The position numbers and the translations under genes were made by a program. Of a stretch of 64,000 nt of DNA, positions 22,951 to 33,862 are shown in pieces. The stretch is from NCBI RefSeq assembly GCF_001639145.1, contig NZ_LROY01000001.1, forward strand, positions 188,501-252,500, written 5' to 3'. A model generated the notes under the pieces. It saw only the letters and a program-made list of their open reading frames with translations. It made no database searches and was not told the DNA's origin. Origin of the DNA: Microbulbifer sp. Q7 (GTDB lineage Bacteria; Pseudomonadota; Gammaproteobacteria; Pseudomonadales; Cellvibrionaceae). Position 1 is the first letter of the stretch. Every line of letters begins with the position of its first letter.

Positions 22951-25900
22951 TCACGCATCCACCTCCGCTTCGGTAAAGTCGTGGATGGCACTGAGCAGAA
23001 CCTCTTCCTGATAGGGCTTACCCAGGTAGTGGTTTACACCCAGCGACAGCGCGTGGTCACGGTGTTTTTTACCGGTACGGGAGGTGATCATGATGATCGG
23101 GATATCCCGCAGGCGGCTACTGGAACGGATATTTCGTGCCACCTCAAAGCCGTCCATACGCGGCATCTCGATATCCAGCAGCATCACATCCGGAATCACA
23201 TCCTGCAGCTGGATAATCGCATCCTGACCATCCTTTGCGGTGATGACCCGGAAGCCTTCCCGCTCCAGGAAGCGCGTGGTTACCTTGCGCACGGTTACCG
23301 AGTCATCCACCACCATAACCAGCTTCTGGGTGACCGGCTCCTCGCGGCCACTCACCGCAGGCAGCTTGTCTTGCAACAGCGGGGCCTCGGGGCGCGCCAG
23401 CAGGGCCGAATGCTTCCGCAGCAGCGCATGGGCATCGAGAATCACCACCACGGTACCATCACCGGTCACGGTAGCACCGGACACACCCTGCACACTGGCA
23501 AACTGGGGCCCGAGACTCTTCACCACAATTTCCCGGCTGCCCATGATGGCATCCACCTGCAGGGCCATGGCGGTGTTCTCCGAGCGCACCAGCAATACCG
23601 GCATCTGCATATCTTCCACCGCCAGGCGCGGCTGCGCACTGGATTGCAGCAGGCTGCCGAAGTAGTTCACCTGATAGGGCTCGCCGGCATACTCGAAGCG
23701 GGCTTCTGGCGTGCGGTAGTAGTGCTCAAGCTCGAACGGGCTGAGGCGCACGATACCTTCGATGGTGTTCAGCGGCAGGGCAAACAGGTCGTCACCCACA
23801 CGTACCATCAGGGCGCGGTTCACCGACACGGTAAACGGCAGGCGCACCACGAATTCCGTACCCTTGCCGATCTGCGAACCGATGACGACACTGCCACCGA
23901 TCTGCTTGATCTCGGCAGACACCACATCCATGCCGACGCCGCGCCCGGAAATCTGGGTCACCTTGTCGGCCGTACTGAAGCCTGCCTGCAGAATAAACTG
24001 CATGATTTCGTTGTTGGACAGCTCGGCGTCCGGACGCATCAGGCCGCTCTCGATGGCTTTCTCGCGCACCCGCATCAGGTTAATACCCGCACCATCGTCA
24101 CTGATGGTGAGTACCACCTCACTGCCCTCGCGGGCCAGCGCCACAGAAATACGCCCGCGCTCGGCCTTGCCGGCCTCGCGGCGTTTTTCCGGTGACTCGA
24201 TACCGTGGTCCACCGCGTTGCGCAGCATGTGCTCAAGCGGCGCCACCATACGCTCCAGCATGGAGCGGTCGAGTTCACCCTCGACGTTGGAGAACACCAG
24301 ATCCACCTGCTTGCCGAGCTCTGCACTCACCTGACGCACGATACGGCGCAGGCGCGGCACCAGGCGGGAGAACGGCACCATGCGGCTGCGCATCAGGCCT
24401 TCCTGCAGCTCGGTATTGACTCGCGACTGCTGCAGCAACAGCGTCTCGGTATCCCGCGCCTTGTGGCCCAGGGTCTGCTTCAATTCCAGCAAGTCCGAGG
24501 TGGACTCGAGCAGCGAGCGCGACAGCTGCTGGATGGACGAGTAACGGTCCATTTCCAGCGGGTCGAAATCGCCATCCTGTTCCGCCAGCTGCTCCTGACG
24601 GAACAGGATTTGGGCTTCGGTCTCTTTATCCAGACGTCGCAGCTGCTCGTTCAAGCGCGACAGGGTCGAGTCCATCTCGTCCAGTGCCAGGCCAAACTCA
24701 CCCACCTGCTCTTCAAGACGACCACGGGAGATGGACGTCTCACCGGCGAGGTTGACCAGTTCTTCGAGCAACTCCGAGGCAACCCGGACCATTTCCTGAG
24801 GCTGGTTGCGGGGCTGCCCGCCTTCTCGATCGCCCACATTGGTGGACTTGCGAATAAACGGCAGCACATTACTGGCGGCGGCCGGCGCCTGCGGCTGTAC
24901 CGCCAGGGCTTTTCCGGCAACCTCGGTCTCGGTGGTCGGCACGGCCGGTTCGGCGGCGGGCTCTTCGCTCCCGGACTCGCTCCCGGACTCGCTCGGGGAA
25001 TGGGCAGCAGACGGCAATTCCTCGCCGGACTCCATCCCGTAATCCACCGGGCTCGCATCTTCGGCCACCTGCTCGTCTGCCCAGCGGGTTTCCAGCAGCG
25101 CACAGAAGGGGCCGAGCTCTTCGCCACTCAACCAGGCACGAGTAGTTTCAACACCAGCGGCCAGACGGTCGTAGATACCGTGGGCATCGGCGAAAAATTC
25201 CGGCGACGGCGAACTGCCGCTCTGCATATTCTCAATGACGGTCTCAAACCGGTGCGCGACTTCGCCAAGGCCCATCAGGGCCGCCATCCGCGCACCGCCC
25301 TTGAAGGTGTGCAGTACCCGCTTGAGAGCCTCGGGCGCTTCCCGATCGTCCGGCGACTGCTCCCAGTTCTGGATCAGCTCTTCCAGCTCATCCACCAGAT
25401 CGCCGGCTTCCTCGAGGAACACCTCGACCACATCCGGGTCAATATCGCTCAGCAGCGCGCGCTGTGCGTCGGTGATATCGCCGGCAGAGGCGGCTGCCGC
25501 AAGTTCGGGTTCGGGCTCAGGAGAGACAACGACCGGCTCGGCCATCTCCACAGGGTCCACCGTCTCGACGTGGTCCACCTGGGCGACCGCGTCATCCAGC
25601 CAGCGGGTATCGGCGAGGTCATCCGCATCGGCCTCAACGATCGACTCGACGTCGGCCGCCGGCTCGAGGCTCACCTCGTCCGCAGGGGTTTCTGCGGCGA
25701 TGTCTTCGCCAGACAGCTCGGACTCCAGCCACTCGACCGTGAGCTCGGGCTCAGCGTTTTCCGCTTCAGTCAGGGTGATGCTCGGCGCATCCTCCACATC
25801 ATCCGCAGCGGCCGTTTCCGCCAGCACCAGGTCGTCAAAACTGAAGCTGTGAGCGTCGTCTTCACTTTCTACCGTGGATGCTGCGCTGTCTGTCGCTGCG

Positions 25901-28900
25901 GGTTCAGCCACCGACAAATCTTCGACAAAACTGTAATCGCTGCTGTCGATGCCGTATTCGGACAGGTCGATGTCTTCTTCATCGGCACCGTCGTCGCCCT
26001 GCGCCAGGTAGCGCAGCGCTTCACCCACCGCCTCGCTCACCGGCGGCAGGTCGGTGGAAGCGGCGACCGCGTCCACCAGGTCCAGCAATTCGTTGTGTCC
26101 CTGTTCCAGGGCAGCCCACAGTGCCGGCTCCTCCTCCAGGTGACCGTCGATCACCTGGCGGTAGACCGCCAGCAACAGCTGCGCCAGTTCCTGCAAGGTG
26201 GGCAGCTGCGCCTGGCCGGCAGCCTGTTGCAGGGTATCCAGCTCCTCGGCGACCGGCAGCAGGATCGACTTGTCGCCCGGGTGTGCGCGCCACTGATTGA
26301 GCATTTCGTCCGCGTCCAGCAGCACCTTCATGCCGTCGGCCATGATGACCGCCAGCAACTGTGGGTCGACTGCTTTTGGCTCGTTGGCTTCGCGCTCGCG
26401 GATCAGGTGACCTACGGCACGCTCCTGCAACTCGGCGACACGGGCCAGGAACTGCTCGCTGCGCTCAACATGCAGCGGCTCGGCGTTATAGATCTGGTTA
26501 ATCACCGCCTGCACATAGCGGCGTGCATCGCTGATCAGTTCGAAAATGTCGCTGTCGATAGCCACCTGATAGGTGCGCAGCTCCTTGGCGAAGCGCTCCA
26601 GCGGCGCCATCAACTCGGCGACCTGGGTGACTTCCGCCATGTGCGCGGAACCTTTCAGGGTATGCAGGGCCCGGTGCAGCGGATCGGAGGGAATGCCGTA
26701 TAGCGGCGCGGCGCGTTCCATTTCGTTGAGGAAGTCCGTCACCGTGGCGAGATGAGTCTCCGCCTCCTGGGCAAAGATTTCCCACAGCTGGGCGTTGTCG
26801 TCCGCTTCGCTGGTGTCCTCGAACTGGGGCTCGACGGGCGCACTCTGTGCCGGCGCATCGGCGCTGGCGGATGCCAGTAATTCTTCCGGCACTTCGCCGC
26901 GGGAGAGCTGCTTGGCCCAGCCTTCAAGCTGTGCCGTGCGCGCGGGATCCGGGTCCCCGGTGCGGGTGCGGAAGCCGTCCACCATGGATGGCAGCTTGGC
27001 CACCACCTGCTCGATCAGAAGTACGTGGCCGCGACCGGGTTTGACGGTCTCGTCGATCACCCGGTTCAGCATATTCTCCACGGCCCAGGCGAGCTCACCC
27101 ACTTCCAGCGCTTCCACCATGCGGCCGGAGCCTTTCAGGGTGTGGAAGCCGCGCCGGAATTCCACCAGCGCATCCTGGTTATCAAAGTTTGCCGCCCACT
27201 GCGGGAAGTATTCGCCGATGGTCTCCAGCACTTCGCCCGCTTCTTCCAGGAAAATCTCGACGATTTCATCGTCAATGATGCTGGTATCGTCGTCCTCTTC
27301 CAGCACCGGTGCGGGCTCAGCGGCACTTGCCACGGCATGATCCGGTTCGGTGGACTCCGCCGCGTCATTGTCACTCGCGAACCAGCTCTCTTCGAGCAGC
27401 GACGGCGCGTCGTCCGCCGCTGCCGTTGCGTTGTCCTGCGCGTCGCTGCCCATCAGGGATTCGGACAGGCTGGCCAGCGGATCCTCGCTGACCGGGGCCT
27501 CCGGAGTCACAGCTTCGCTCTGCGCCGGTGCATCGACCTCATCCAGATCCAGGCTGAATTCGAAACTGTCGAGGGCAGCTTGCTCATCGGCTTCGTCGGC
27601 AGCCGGTGCCTGCGGCTCGACGGGCGCTTCGGCAAATGGCTGCGGTGCCTCTTCAATCGCGGCACCTTCGCTGTCGGACACCGCATAGCCCAGGGTGGCT
27701 ACGCTGTCTTCCGCCAGCGCCAGTAGCATATCGGCATCTTCGATGCCGTCGGCACGGCGCTCCAGGTAATACTCGACGCTGGTCACCGCATCGGCGAGGG
27801 TGTCCAGCAACTTCCAGTCCGGCTGATCGCCGGCATTGATCAGACGCTCCGAGATATAACTTTTACACGCACCAACAATCTCCGCGGCGCGCTGGTAACC
27901 CACCATGTCGAGCCCGCCGCAGACTTCCTGCAGGCGCTTCGGCACTTGGGCGAGATGTCCGGCATCCCAATGGCTGGCGATGTATTCGACCACCGCCTCC
28001 TTGACGGTTTCCAGGCCAATGCGCGCTTCCCGCAGCACCTGCCCGGTAGCTTCGCCCATCAACGGTGATTCACTGTCAATGTGCTTGTCGCGTTCGGCGG
28101 CAGCCGCCAGTCCGGAGTCCAGCTGCACCAGCTCGGAGGCAGCCTGCATCAGCAGATCGTCGGGGGCCTGGCTGCGGGATGCGTCACGCAGGTATTCGTA
28201 AATGCTGCGTGCACGGATGCGCTGGTTTTCCAGACCCAGCACACCGAGGGTGTCGGCGATACGCTTGGCGACCACAGCGGTGTCGGCCAGTGGCGGGCGC
28301 TCGCCGTTGGTAATACTGGGGTCCAGTGCCTCACGTACACCCGCCAGCTCTTCGCGCAGCGCGGTGACGGCGGTACCCATGGCCTCCGGCCCCATGGCCA
28401 GAGCGTCTTCGGTATCCGGGCGCGGGGTGCCGGGAACGGCCCGATCGAGGGCATATTTCTGGTACAGGGCCTGGCTGCGCGGCCCGTTCGGACCACACAG
28501 GTAAACGTAAAACAGCAGGTTGCGGATAAGGTCGTGATCCGGGCGCAGGTCGAGCACGCGTGCGCCCTGGCCTTGCAACAGGCGGAATTCCACATCGATG
28601 CGGCGCAGCAGCTGGCGCAGTGCGGGCAATACGTTGACGCGGTGATCGGCGATACCTTCGAGCAGGCCCTGCAATACGTCCCACAGATGCTGACGCTGGC
28701 TGCCGCTGTAGAGCAGCGACATTTTCTCGCTGACCTTGTTCAGGTAGGCCAGGCTTTCGCCGCTGTTTACATCGCGGATCAGGGAAGCGGCGGCAACGTG
28801 GTACATCTTGCGCAGCTTGACCACCAGCTCCTGCAACTTGTCGTTGTTGGAAAGCAGGGGCTGACGCTTGCCAGAGGCGTGCTCCAGTGCGCTGAGGTCC

Positions 28901-29346
28901 GGCGCGAACAGTGCGCCCTCGGTAATCAGGCGCTCACGACGGACCGCACGAAGATCGTTCAGGAGGGGTAGCAACAGTACCGGGTTATCACGGCGTTGGA
29001 AGGCAATTTTTTCCAGATACAGCGGCAGTTCCAGCAGCGCGCGCATGAGGAACTCGCGCGTCTCATCGCTGTTCTCCACCTCGCCGCTGGCCAGCGCCTG
29101 CACCAGCTGCTCCATTTCTTCGGCCAGCATGGCGGCACCGGTCAGCTCTGCCATGTGCAGGCTGCCGTGTACCTGGTGAATCAGTTCAAGACAGTTTTTC
29201 AGCAGGCTGGAAGAGTCACCAGCCGACTCCGCGGCGGAGGAATCCGAGGCAAAGGTTTCCAGGTGCTGGCGCGCCTGGGCCAGCGTCTCGTTGATTTCGC
29301 CTATCAGCCAATCCAGGGCTACAAAATTGGGATTGTCGCGACTCAC
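22951..29346 (-). CDS. chpA: Hybrid chemotaxis histidine kinase ChpA/PilL
   Basis: Very large CheA-type kinase of the pilus chemosensory system (about 2,131 residues). N-terminal Hpt-like region near residue 60 (HQVHGSLHM), then clear Hpt motifs near 736 (HTLKGSGRM), 895 (HTLKGSAHM) and 1345 (HTFKGGARM), separated by acidic Ala/Glu-rich linkers. A dimerisation helix lies near 1520, an HATPase domain with NAVDHG and GRGVGMDVV near 1710-1790, a CheW-like domain near 1850 and a C-terminal receiver (VVDDSVTVRK, about 2009-2128). Start: GTG at 29346 has GAGGA six bases upstream, giving a family-like N-terminus; an ATG at 29409 lacks a Shine-Dalgarno. Confidence 0.93.
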   Translation of the reverse strand: MSRDNPNFVALDWLIGEINETLAQARQHLETFASDSSAAESAGDSSSLLKNCLELIHQVHGSLHMAELTGAAMLAEEMEQLVQALASGEVENSDETREFLMRALLELPLYLEKIAFQRRDNPVLLLPLLNDLRAVRRERLITEGALFAPDLSALEHASGKRQPLLSNNDKLQELVVKLRKMYHVAAASLIRDVNSGESLAYLNKVSEKMSLLYSGSQRQHLWDVLQGLLEGIADHRVNVLPALRQLLRRIDVEFRLLQGQGARVLDLRPDHDLIRNLLFYVYLCGPNGPRSQALYQKYALDRAVPGTPRPDTEDALAMGPEAMGTAVTALREELAGVREALDPSITNGERPPLADTAVVAKRIADTLGVLGLENQRIRARSIYEYLRDASRSQAPDDLLMQAASELVQLDSGLAAAAERDKHIDSESPLMGEATGQVLREARIGLETVKEAVVEYIASHWDAGHLAQVPKRLQEVCGGLDMVGYQRAAEIVGACKSYISERLINAGDQPDWKLLDTLADAVTSVEYYLERRADGIEDADMLLALAEDSVATLGYAVSDSEGAAIEEAPQPFAEAPVEPQAPAADEADEQAALDSFEFSLDLDEVDAPAQSEAVTPEAPVSEDPLASLSESLMGSDAQDNATAAADDAPSLLEESWFASDNDAAESTEPDHAVASAAEPAPVLEEDDDTSIIDDEIVEIFLEEAGEVLETIGEYFPQWAANFDNQDALVEFRRGFHTLKGSGRMVEALEVGELAWAVENMLNRVIDETVKPGRGHVLLIEQVVAKLPSMVDGFRTRTGDPDPARTAQLEGWAKQLSRGEVPEELLASASADAPAQSAPVEPQFEDTSEADDNAQLWEIFAQEAETHLATVTDFLNEMERAAPLYGIPSDPLHRALHTLKGSAHMAEVTQVAELMAPLERFAKELRTYQVAIDSDIFELISDARRYVQAVINQIYNAEPLHVERSEQFLARVAELQERAVGHLIREREANEPKAVDPQLLAVIMADGMKVLLDADEMLNQWRAHPGDKSILLPVAEELDTLQQAAGQAQLPTLQELAQLLLAVYRQVIDGHLEEEPALWAALEQGHNELLDLVDAVAASTDLPPVSEAVGEALRYLAQGDDGADEEDIDLSEYGIDSSDYSFVEDLSVAEPAATDSAASTVESEDDAHSFSFDDLVLAETAAADDVEDAPSITLTEAENAEPELTVEWLESELSGEDIAAETPADEVSLEPAADVESIVEADADDLADTRWLDDAVAQVDHVETVDPVEMAEPVVVSPEPEPELAAAASAGDITDAQRALLSDIDPDVVEVFLEEAGDLVDELEELIQNWEQSPDDREAPEALKRVLHTFKGGARMAALMGLGEVAHRFETVIENMQSGSSPSPEFFADAHGIYDRLAAGVETTRAWLSGEELGPFCALLETRWADEQVAEDASPVDYGMESGEELPSAAHSPSESGSESGSEEPAAEPAVPTTETEVAGKALAVQPQAPAAASNVLPFIRKSTNVGDREGGQPRNQPQEMVRVASELLEELVNLAGETSISRGRLEEQVGEFGLALDEMDSTLSRLNEQLRRLDKETEAQILFRQEQLAEQDGDFDPLEMDRYSSIQQLSRSLLESTSDLLELKQTLGHKARDTETLLLQQSRVNTELQEGLMRSRMVPFSRLVPRLRRIVRQVSAELGKQVDLVFSNVEGELDRSMLERMVAPLEHMLRNAVDHGIESPEKRREAGKAERGRISVALAREGSEVVLTISDDGAGINLMRVREKAIESGLMRPDAELSNNEIMQFILQAGFSTADKVTQISGRGVGMDVVSAEIKQIGGSVVIGSQIGKGTEFVVRLPFTVSVNRALMVRVGDDLFALPLNTIEGIVRLSPFELEHYYRTPEARFEYAGEPYQVNYFGSLLQSSAQPRLAVEDMQMPVLLVRSENTAMALQVDAIMGSREIVVKSLGPQFASVQGVSGATVTGDGTVVVILDAHALLRKHSALLARPEAPLLQDKLPAVSGREEPVTQKLVMVVDDSVTVRKVTTRFLEREGFRVITAKDGQDAIIQLQDVIPDVMLLDIEMPRMDGFEVARNIRSSSRLRDIPIIMITSRTGKKHRDHALSLGVNHYLGKPYQEEVLLSAIHDFTEAEVDA

Positions 29347-29480
29347 GCCAAGTCCTCGGTAATTCAGGTTGCTCGCTGACAGGCGGCGTTCAACCGCGAC
29401 GCCACCCATCTGCTGCTTTACACCGCGGGGCCGCGAGCCCCAGCGGTGTCCGCTTTGTTGTCGTTATCAGTAGGTGCGGA

Positions 29481-31658
29481 TCAGGCCATGGCCCGCTCGT
29501 CGCGCTCGCGTTCGGAGAGCGCTGCGAGGCCGTCTTGCTCGGCGGCAACGCCGTCAGCGGTATCGTCTTCCAGCATCGGGAACTCTTCGGAAAGCTCGGC
29601 CAGATCGCCATCGTACAGATCGCTCTCGCCATCCACATCGTCATTGCTGGGCAGTTTGAAGCCGGCAACGGAATCGCGCAGTGCGGAGGCGGTCTGTGCA
29701 AGGTTACCAATGGACTGTGCCGTCGCCTGGGTACCGGCAGAGGTCTGCGAGGTAATTTCCTGAATCACGTTCATCGTGTTGGAGATGTGACCCGCGGACG
29801 AGGCCTGCTGGCGTGCCGCGTTGGAGATGTTCTGGATCAAGGATGCGAGGTTGGTGGATACCGTTTCGATCTCCTCCAGGGCAACACCCGCGTCCTGGGC
29901 CAGGCGGGCACCGCGCACCACCTCGGTGGTGGTGGATTCCATCGAAACAACCGCTTCGTTGGTGTCCGACTGAATCGCTTTTACCAGGCCTTCAATCTGC
30001 TTGGTTGCTGCCGCGGAACGTTCTGCGAGGCGCTGAACCTCGTCCGCAACCACCGCGAAGCCTCGACCGGCGTCACCGGCCATAGAGGCCTGGATCGCCG
30101 CGTTCAATGCCAGAATGTTGGTCTGGTCGGCAATGTCGTTAATCAGGCTAACGATGTCACCAATCTCCTGGGAAGATTCACCCAGTCGCTTGATTCGCTT
30201 GGAAGTGTCCTGAATCTGCTCGCGGATCGTGTCCATGCCCTTAATGGTGTTCTGTACCACCTTGGCACCGTTACTTGCGATCTGTACCGAGCGTTCTGCT
30301 ACCTGGGCAGATTCGGCGGCGTTGGCAGATACCTGGTCAATGGTCACGGCCATTTCGTTTACGGCCGCGGAAGCCCCGGCAATTTCCTGGGCCTGGTGCT
30401 CAGAGGCCTCGGCCAGGTGCAGGGCGGTCTGCTGGGTTTCCTGAGACAGGGAGGATACTTCCTGTGCAGCGCCGTTGATTCGGGATACCAGTACACGCAG
30501 CTGGTCGATGGTGTAGTTGATAGAGTCGGCAATCGCACCGGTAAAGGCCTCGGTTACCGTTGCCGAGGTGGTCAAGTCACCATCGGCGAGGTCCGCCAGC
30601 TCGTCCAGCAGCTGCATAATCGCCTGCTGGTTACGCTCGTTGGTTTCGGTCTCTTCCTTCAGGGTTCGACGGGTACCGGAGAACGCGGTAACCATCATGC
30701 CGAAGATCAACAGTACGAACACACCGGCGATGATGGCGATGGTCTGGTTGTTCGGCTGGCGCTCACTGGAGAGGCTCACGATGCGGTCATTCAGGGTAGA
30801 CAGCGCTTCCAGCAGCAGCGGGGAGGAGGTGGCAATACCGTCGGCGGCCTGACGCGTGGCAAACAGGGCCGGAGTGGCTTCGAAGATCTCACGTACGGAG
30901 GAGCTCACGAACTCGAACAGCTCGGTAATCTCTTCCAGCGACTCGCGGGCCTCGGTATCGGTCACGCGGGAGATACCCATCACCACGTCACCGCCTTTCA
31001 TGCCCTCAACCACTTTACCGAACAGGCTGGCATCGGTATTGAACTGGTCCGCCGCGGACTCCGCGTCGTCACCACCCTGCAGCATCTTATCGATGTTTCG
31101 CCCGATACGCTCGGCGCGCCATACCTGCAACTGGGCCTGCTCAACCTGGTTGGCCGGCGCGTTGTTGGCCAGCAGAATTTCCACGATGTTGTTGTGCTCT
31201 GCCTGCAGCTCCGGAAGGGAGTCGTTCAGGGTACTGGCCACATCGTTCAGGAAGATGATCGAGTCCTTGTTACCGATAATGGTGTCCGCCTGCTCGCGCA
31301 GCTGACGCCACACCTGGCCGTAATTGGCCAGCTCCTCTTCCAGCGCGCGGCGGCTGCCCGGTTCCATGCCCTGCAGTGTGCTCCAGGTCGCCGCCATCTG
31401 GTTGACGGTGTTTTCAAGGTCGGCAAATGCCTGCTCGTCACCGGCGGTCGCCGCTGGTGCGTAGGACACCAGCTGATAAGAAAGGGCGCGTAACTCGGCC
31501 ACGTCTTCAAGGTATTCCTGGTCCCGGTCAGCGTGGCTCTGCACCAAATAGATGCTGACGATCAGCCCCGCCAGTGTGGCGAGTACCAGTAAACCCATAA
31601 ACAGCGCGGCAGGGTTACTGCGCAACGCGGAAAATGAACTCTGGGAGCCTGTTTTCAT
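29481..31658 (-). CDS. pilJ: Type IV pilus methyl-accepting chemotaxis protein PilJ
   Basis: Membrane receptor of the Pil-Chp system, 725 residues. First membrane helix at about 19-41 ([20 protein letters not shown]), then a periplasmic helical sensor containing PilJ-type repeats. A second helix is near 305-325 ([20 protein letters not shown]), then HAMP and the signalling domain, whose hairpin tip has [18 protein letters not shown] near residue 540. The C-terminus is acidic and has no CheR/CheB tether. The genes for the partner methyltransferase (pilK) and methylesterase (chpB) are not in the cluster, so adaptation may use other enzymes (inference). Confidence 0.95.
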   Translation of the reverse strand: MKTGSQSSFSALRSNPAALFMGLLVLATLAGLIVSIYLVQSHADRDQEYLEDVAELRALSYQLVSYAPAATAGDEQAFADLENTVNQMAATWSTLQGMEPGSRRALEEELANYGQVWRQLREQADTIIGNKDSIIFLNDVASTLNDSLPELQAEHNNIVEILLANNAPANQVEQAQLQVWRAERIGRNIDKMLQGGDDAESAADQFNTDASLFGKVVEGMKGGDVVMGISRVTDTEARESLEEITELFEFVSSSVREIFEATPALFATRQAADGIATSSPLLLEALSTLNDRIVSLSSERQPNNQTIAIIAGVFVLLIFGMMVTAFSGTRRTLKEETETNERNQQAIMQLLDELADLADGDLTTSATVTEAFTGAIADSINYTIDQLRVLVSRINGAAQEVSSLSQETQQTALHLAEASEHQAQEIAGASAAVNEMAVTIDQVSANAAESAQVAERSVQIASNGAKVVQNTIKGMDTIREQIQDTSKRIKRLGESSQEIGDIVSLINDIADQTNILALNAAIQASMAGDAGRGFAVVADEVQRLAERSAAATKQIEGLVKAIQSDTNEAVVSMESTTTEVVRGARLAQDAGVALEEIETVSTNLASLIQNISNAARQQASSAGHISNTMNVIQEITSQTSAGTQATAQSIGNLAQTASALRDSVAGFKLPSNDDVDGESDLYDGDLAELSEEFPMLEDDTADGVAAEQDGLAALSERERDERAMA

Positions 31659-31926
31659 AATTTACTCCTGGCGGACCTGTGTGTGCCTCAGGCCAATTCT
31701 TGTTATTACCACTAGTTTGAAGCCCCGTGGCTTCACATCTCTTGCTACCCGACAAACGCGGGCACCCCCTGTGCAACCGGGCAATGCCGGTTGCGATTTG
31801 CTTCAGCGGCGGAAAACCGCTGTTGCAAAGGGTTTAACGCACAGACGGCGCTCCACCTCAGTTGCCACTCCATATTTGCAGTGGCGTGCCCGATTCAACG
31901 GACACCAGAAAGCAGAAAGCCGCGAC

Positions 31927-32469
31927 TCAATGAGCCGCGGCATCTGCAAATTGAAAGTCACTTAATAGCGCCTGCAGATCAAAAACCAGCCAGCGACCCT
32001 GCTGCAACTGGAACTGACCGCTGACCATGGGCGCAAACGGCTCGGTCAGATCGGACGGCGGCATCTTTCCGTATTCGAGCGCCAAGTGCTGCATCCCGTG
32101 CAGCTCGTCGACGATCAAGCCGGCGTAGACCTTATCCCGCTCCAACACCAGCACGCGACGGCGCTGGCGAGGGCTGCTCAGGTGGCCGCCAAAGAAAACG
32201 GCCATATCGAACAGCGGCAACAGTCGGCCGCGCACATTGGCCACACCGCGCACCCAGGGCTGAACCCCCGGTATGAAGGTGTATTGCGGAACTTCCAACA
32301 GTTCCACCACATCCTCCATGGCGGCGACGAAGCGGTGCCCGAGCAGGGAAAAACCGATGCCCGTCCAGTAAGGCTTGACCTCCTGACGGGCAGGCAGCCC
32401 CTGCGCCTGCGCCTTTGCGCGATTGGCGATATCAACCAGCGCGAGATAAGGGGTTAGAGATGAATGCAC
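31927..32469 (-). CDS. pilI: CheW-like adaptor PilI
   Basis: A 180-residue CheW-domain protein (about residues 35-170, with VRGVANVRGRLLPLFDMAVF). It couples PilJ to ChpA. It lies 18 bases after pilH and 268 bases before pilJ. That gap (31659-31926) holds GC hairpins but no gene and presumably a pilJ promoter. Confidence 0.93.
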   Translation of the reverse strand: MHSSLTPYLALVDIANRAKAQAQGLPARQEVKPYWTGIGFSLLGHRFVAAMEDVVELLEVPQYTFIPGVQPWVRGVANVRGRLLPLFDMAVFFGGHLSSPRQRRRVLVLERDKVYAGLIVDELHGMQHLALEYGKMPPSDLTEPFAPMVSGQFQLQQGRWLVFDLQALLSDFQFADAAAH

Positions 32470-32487
32470 GAGGACTCAACGTCGGCC

Positions 32488-32850
32488 TCAGGCCAACACC
32501 TCCTCAATGGTAACCAGCAGTTTGCCTTCATCAACCGGCTTGGTCAGGTAAGCGCGCGCACCCTGGCGCATGCCCCAGACGCGGTCGGTATCCTGATCCT
32601 TGGTGGTCACAATCACTACCGGAATACCACTGGTCTGGTCATTCTTGCTCAGCTGGCGGGTAGCCTGGAAGCCATTCAGGCCCGGCATGACGATATCCAT
32701 CAGGATCACATCGGGACGCTCTTCGCGCGCCACATCAACGCCGTTTTCACCATTGGTGGCGGTCAATACGGCATGGCCATTCTTTTCCAGAATGGTGGTC
32801 AGTTTGTGAGTTTCGGTTGGCGAATCATCGACGATAAGCACTCTGGCCAT
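32488..32850 (-). CDS. pilH: Response regulator PilH
   Basis: Stand-alone CheY-type receiver, 120 residues. Acidic pocket in VLIVDDSPTE (Asp8-Asp9), phosphoacceptor Asp near 52 in VILMDIVMPG, Thr near 85 (VIVTTKD) and Lys near 107 (YLTKPVDEG). In Pseudomonas PilH opposes PilG and limits output of the pilus chemosensory pathway. The region 32851-33085 upstream has no gene. Confidence 0.93.
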   Translation of the reverse strand: MARVLIVDDSPTETHKLTTILEKNGHAVLTATNGENGVDVAREERPDVILMDIVMPGLNGFQATRQLSKNDQTSGIPVVIVTTKDQDTDRVWGMRQGARAYLTKPVDEGKLLVTIEEVLA

Positions 32851-33085
32851 CTTTCTCCCCCGAGATAGTGTTTCCGCGCTGGCATCGGATCCCCGCCAGG
32901 CGAATTGTTGTTGCTAGCGACCGCATTGCACATCAGCGCGTGCGGCCAAACGCTTTGTTATTAAATTTGCTGACTATTGCGCACCCCGGCATTACCACGA
33001 AGGCAGACCGAGAGGGCGCCATGCAAGACGCCCAAGTCTACGCGATTTTTGCCAAAGGTTTCACGCTTTCAGCGAGAACCCCACC

Positions 33086-33481
33086 TCAAGCGGCGTGATG
33101 CGGCTTGGCGTGGGCAGAAATCGCACCCAATAGCTCACTTTTGCTGAATGGCTTGGTGAGATACTGGTCACAGCCCACAACGCGGCCCTTGGCCTTGTCG
33201 AACAGGCCATCTTTACTGGACAACATGACCACCGGCGTACTGCGGAACTCGCTGTTGTTCTTGATCAATGCACAGGTCTGATAGCCGTCGAGACGCGGCA
33301 TCATGATGTCGACAAAAATGATATCCGGACGCGAGTCAGCAATTTTCGCCAGTGCGTCGAAGCCATCGGTGGCGGTAACAACCGCACAACCCGCTTTCTG
33401 CAGCAGCGTTTCCGCGGTGCGACGAATGGTTTTACTGTCGTCAATCACCATCACGGTGAGACTTTCCCAGTTGAGCTCCAT
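33086..33481 (-). CDS. pilG: Response regulator PilG
   Basis: Stand-alone receiver, 131 residues: MVIDDSKTIRRTAETLLQ at the N-terminus, phosphoacceptor Asp near residue 58 in DIIFVDIMMPRLDG, Ser near 87 (VMLSSKDG) and Lys in YLTKPFSK. In Pseudomonas PilG is a positive output of the Pil-Chp system toward pilus extension and cAMP. It is the first gene of the cluster, separated from pilH by 235 bases rather than the usual short gap. Confidence 0.93.
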   Translation of the reverse strand: MELNWESLTVMVIDDSKTIRRTAETLLQKAGCAVVTATDGFDALAKIADSRPDIIFVDIMMPRLDGYQTCALIKNNSEFRSTPVVMLSSKDGLFDKAKGRVVGCDQYLTKPFSKSELLGAISAHAKPHHAA

Positions 33482-33862
33482 AGTGTGTTCCCAAATCCCC
33501 TTTACTTATTTTCGAGCGCCGTTGGATATTGTTGTGTAACCGCGGCGGCGCCCTTATGTGCAACCTCATTACGGGGTCCGATCGTCGCAAACTGTTGACG
33601 CGCGGCCAGCAGACGCAGATCAGGGGCAAACTTGTATCACAGATACCAGAGTGAATCTAGCGACGGCCGAACCGGCAACCGAGGGATGATCAAATTGTGA
33701 GCAAGGCCGCACTTCTGGCGCACACTGCGCCCGACATGCCGGCTTGCACAAGGCGCCGGCTACTCTTACCTTAGCCGGGCTGAAAGGTCGCACCCCGGGC
33801 ACTGATTGCACGCCCCGGACCAGCCGCCACCCTGCCCCACTTTCACTACAATGGATACCGGT
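33482..33862. other. pilG-gshB divergent intergenic region
   Basis: A 381-base stretch between divergently transcribed pilG and gshB. It must hold both promoters; I cannot pick convincing -35/-10 pairs. An open frame reaches upstream of the gshB start to 33806, but it lacks family support and a Shine-Dalgarno. Confidence 0.55.
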
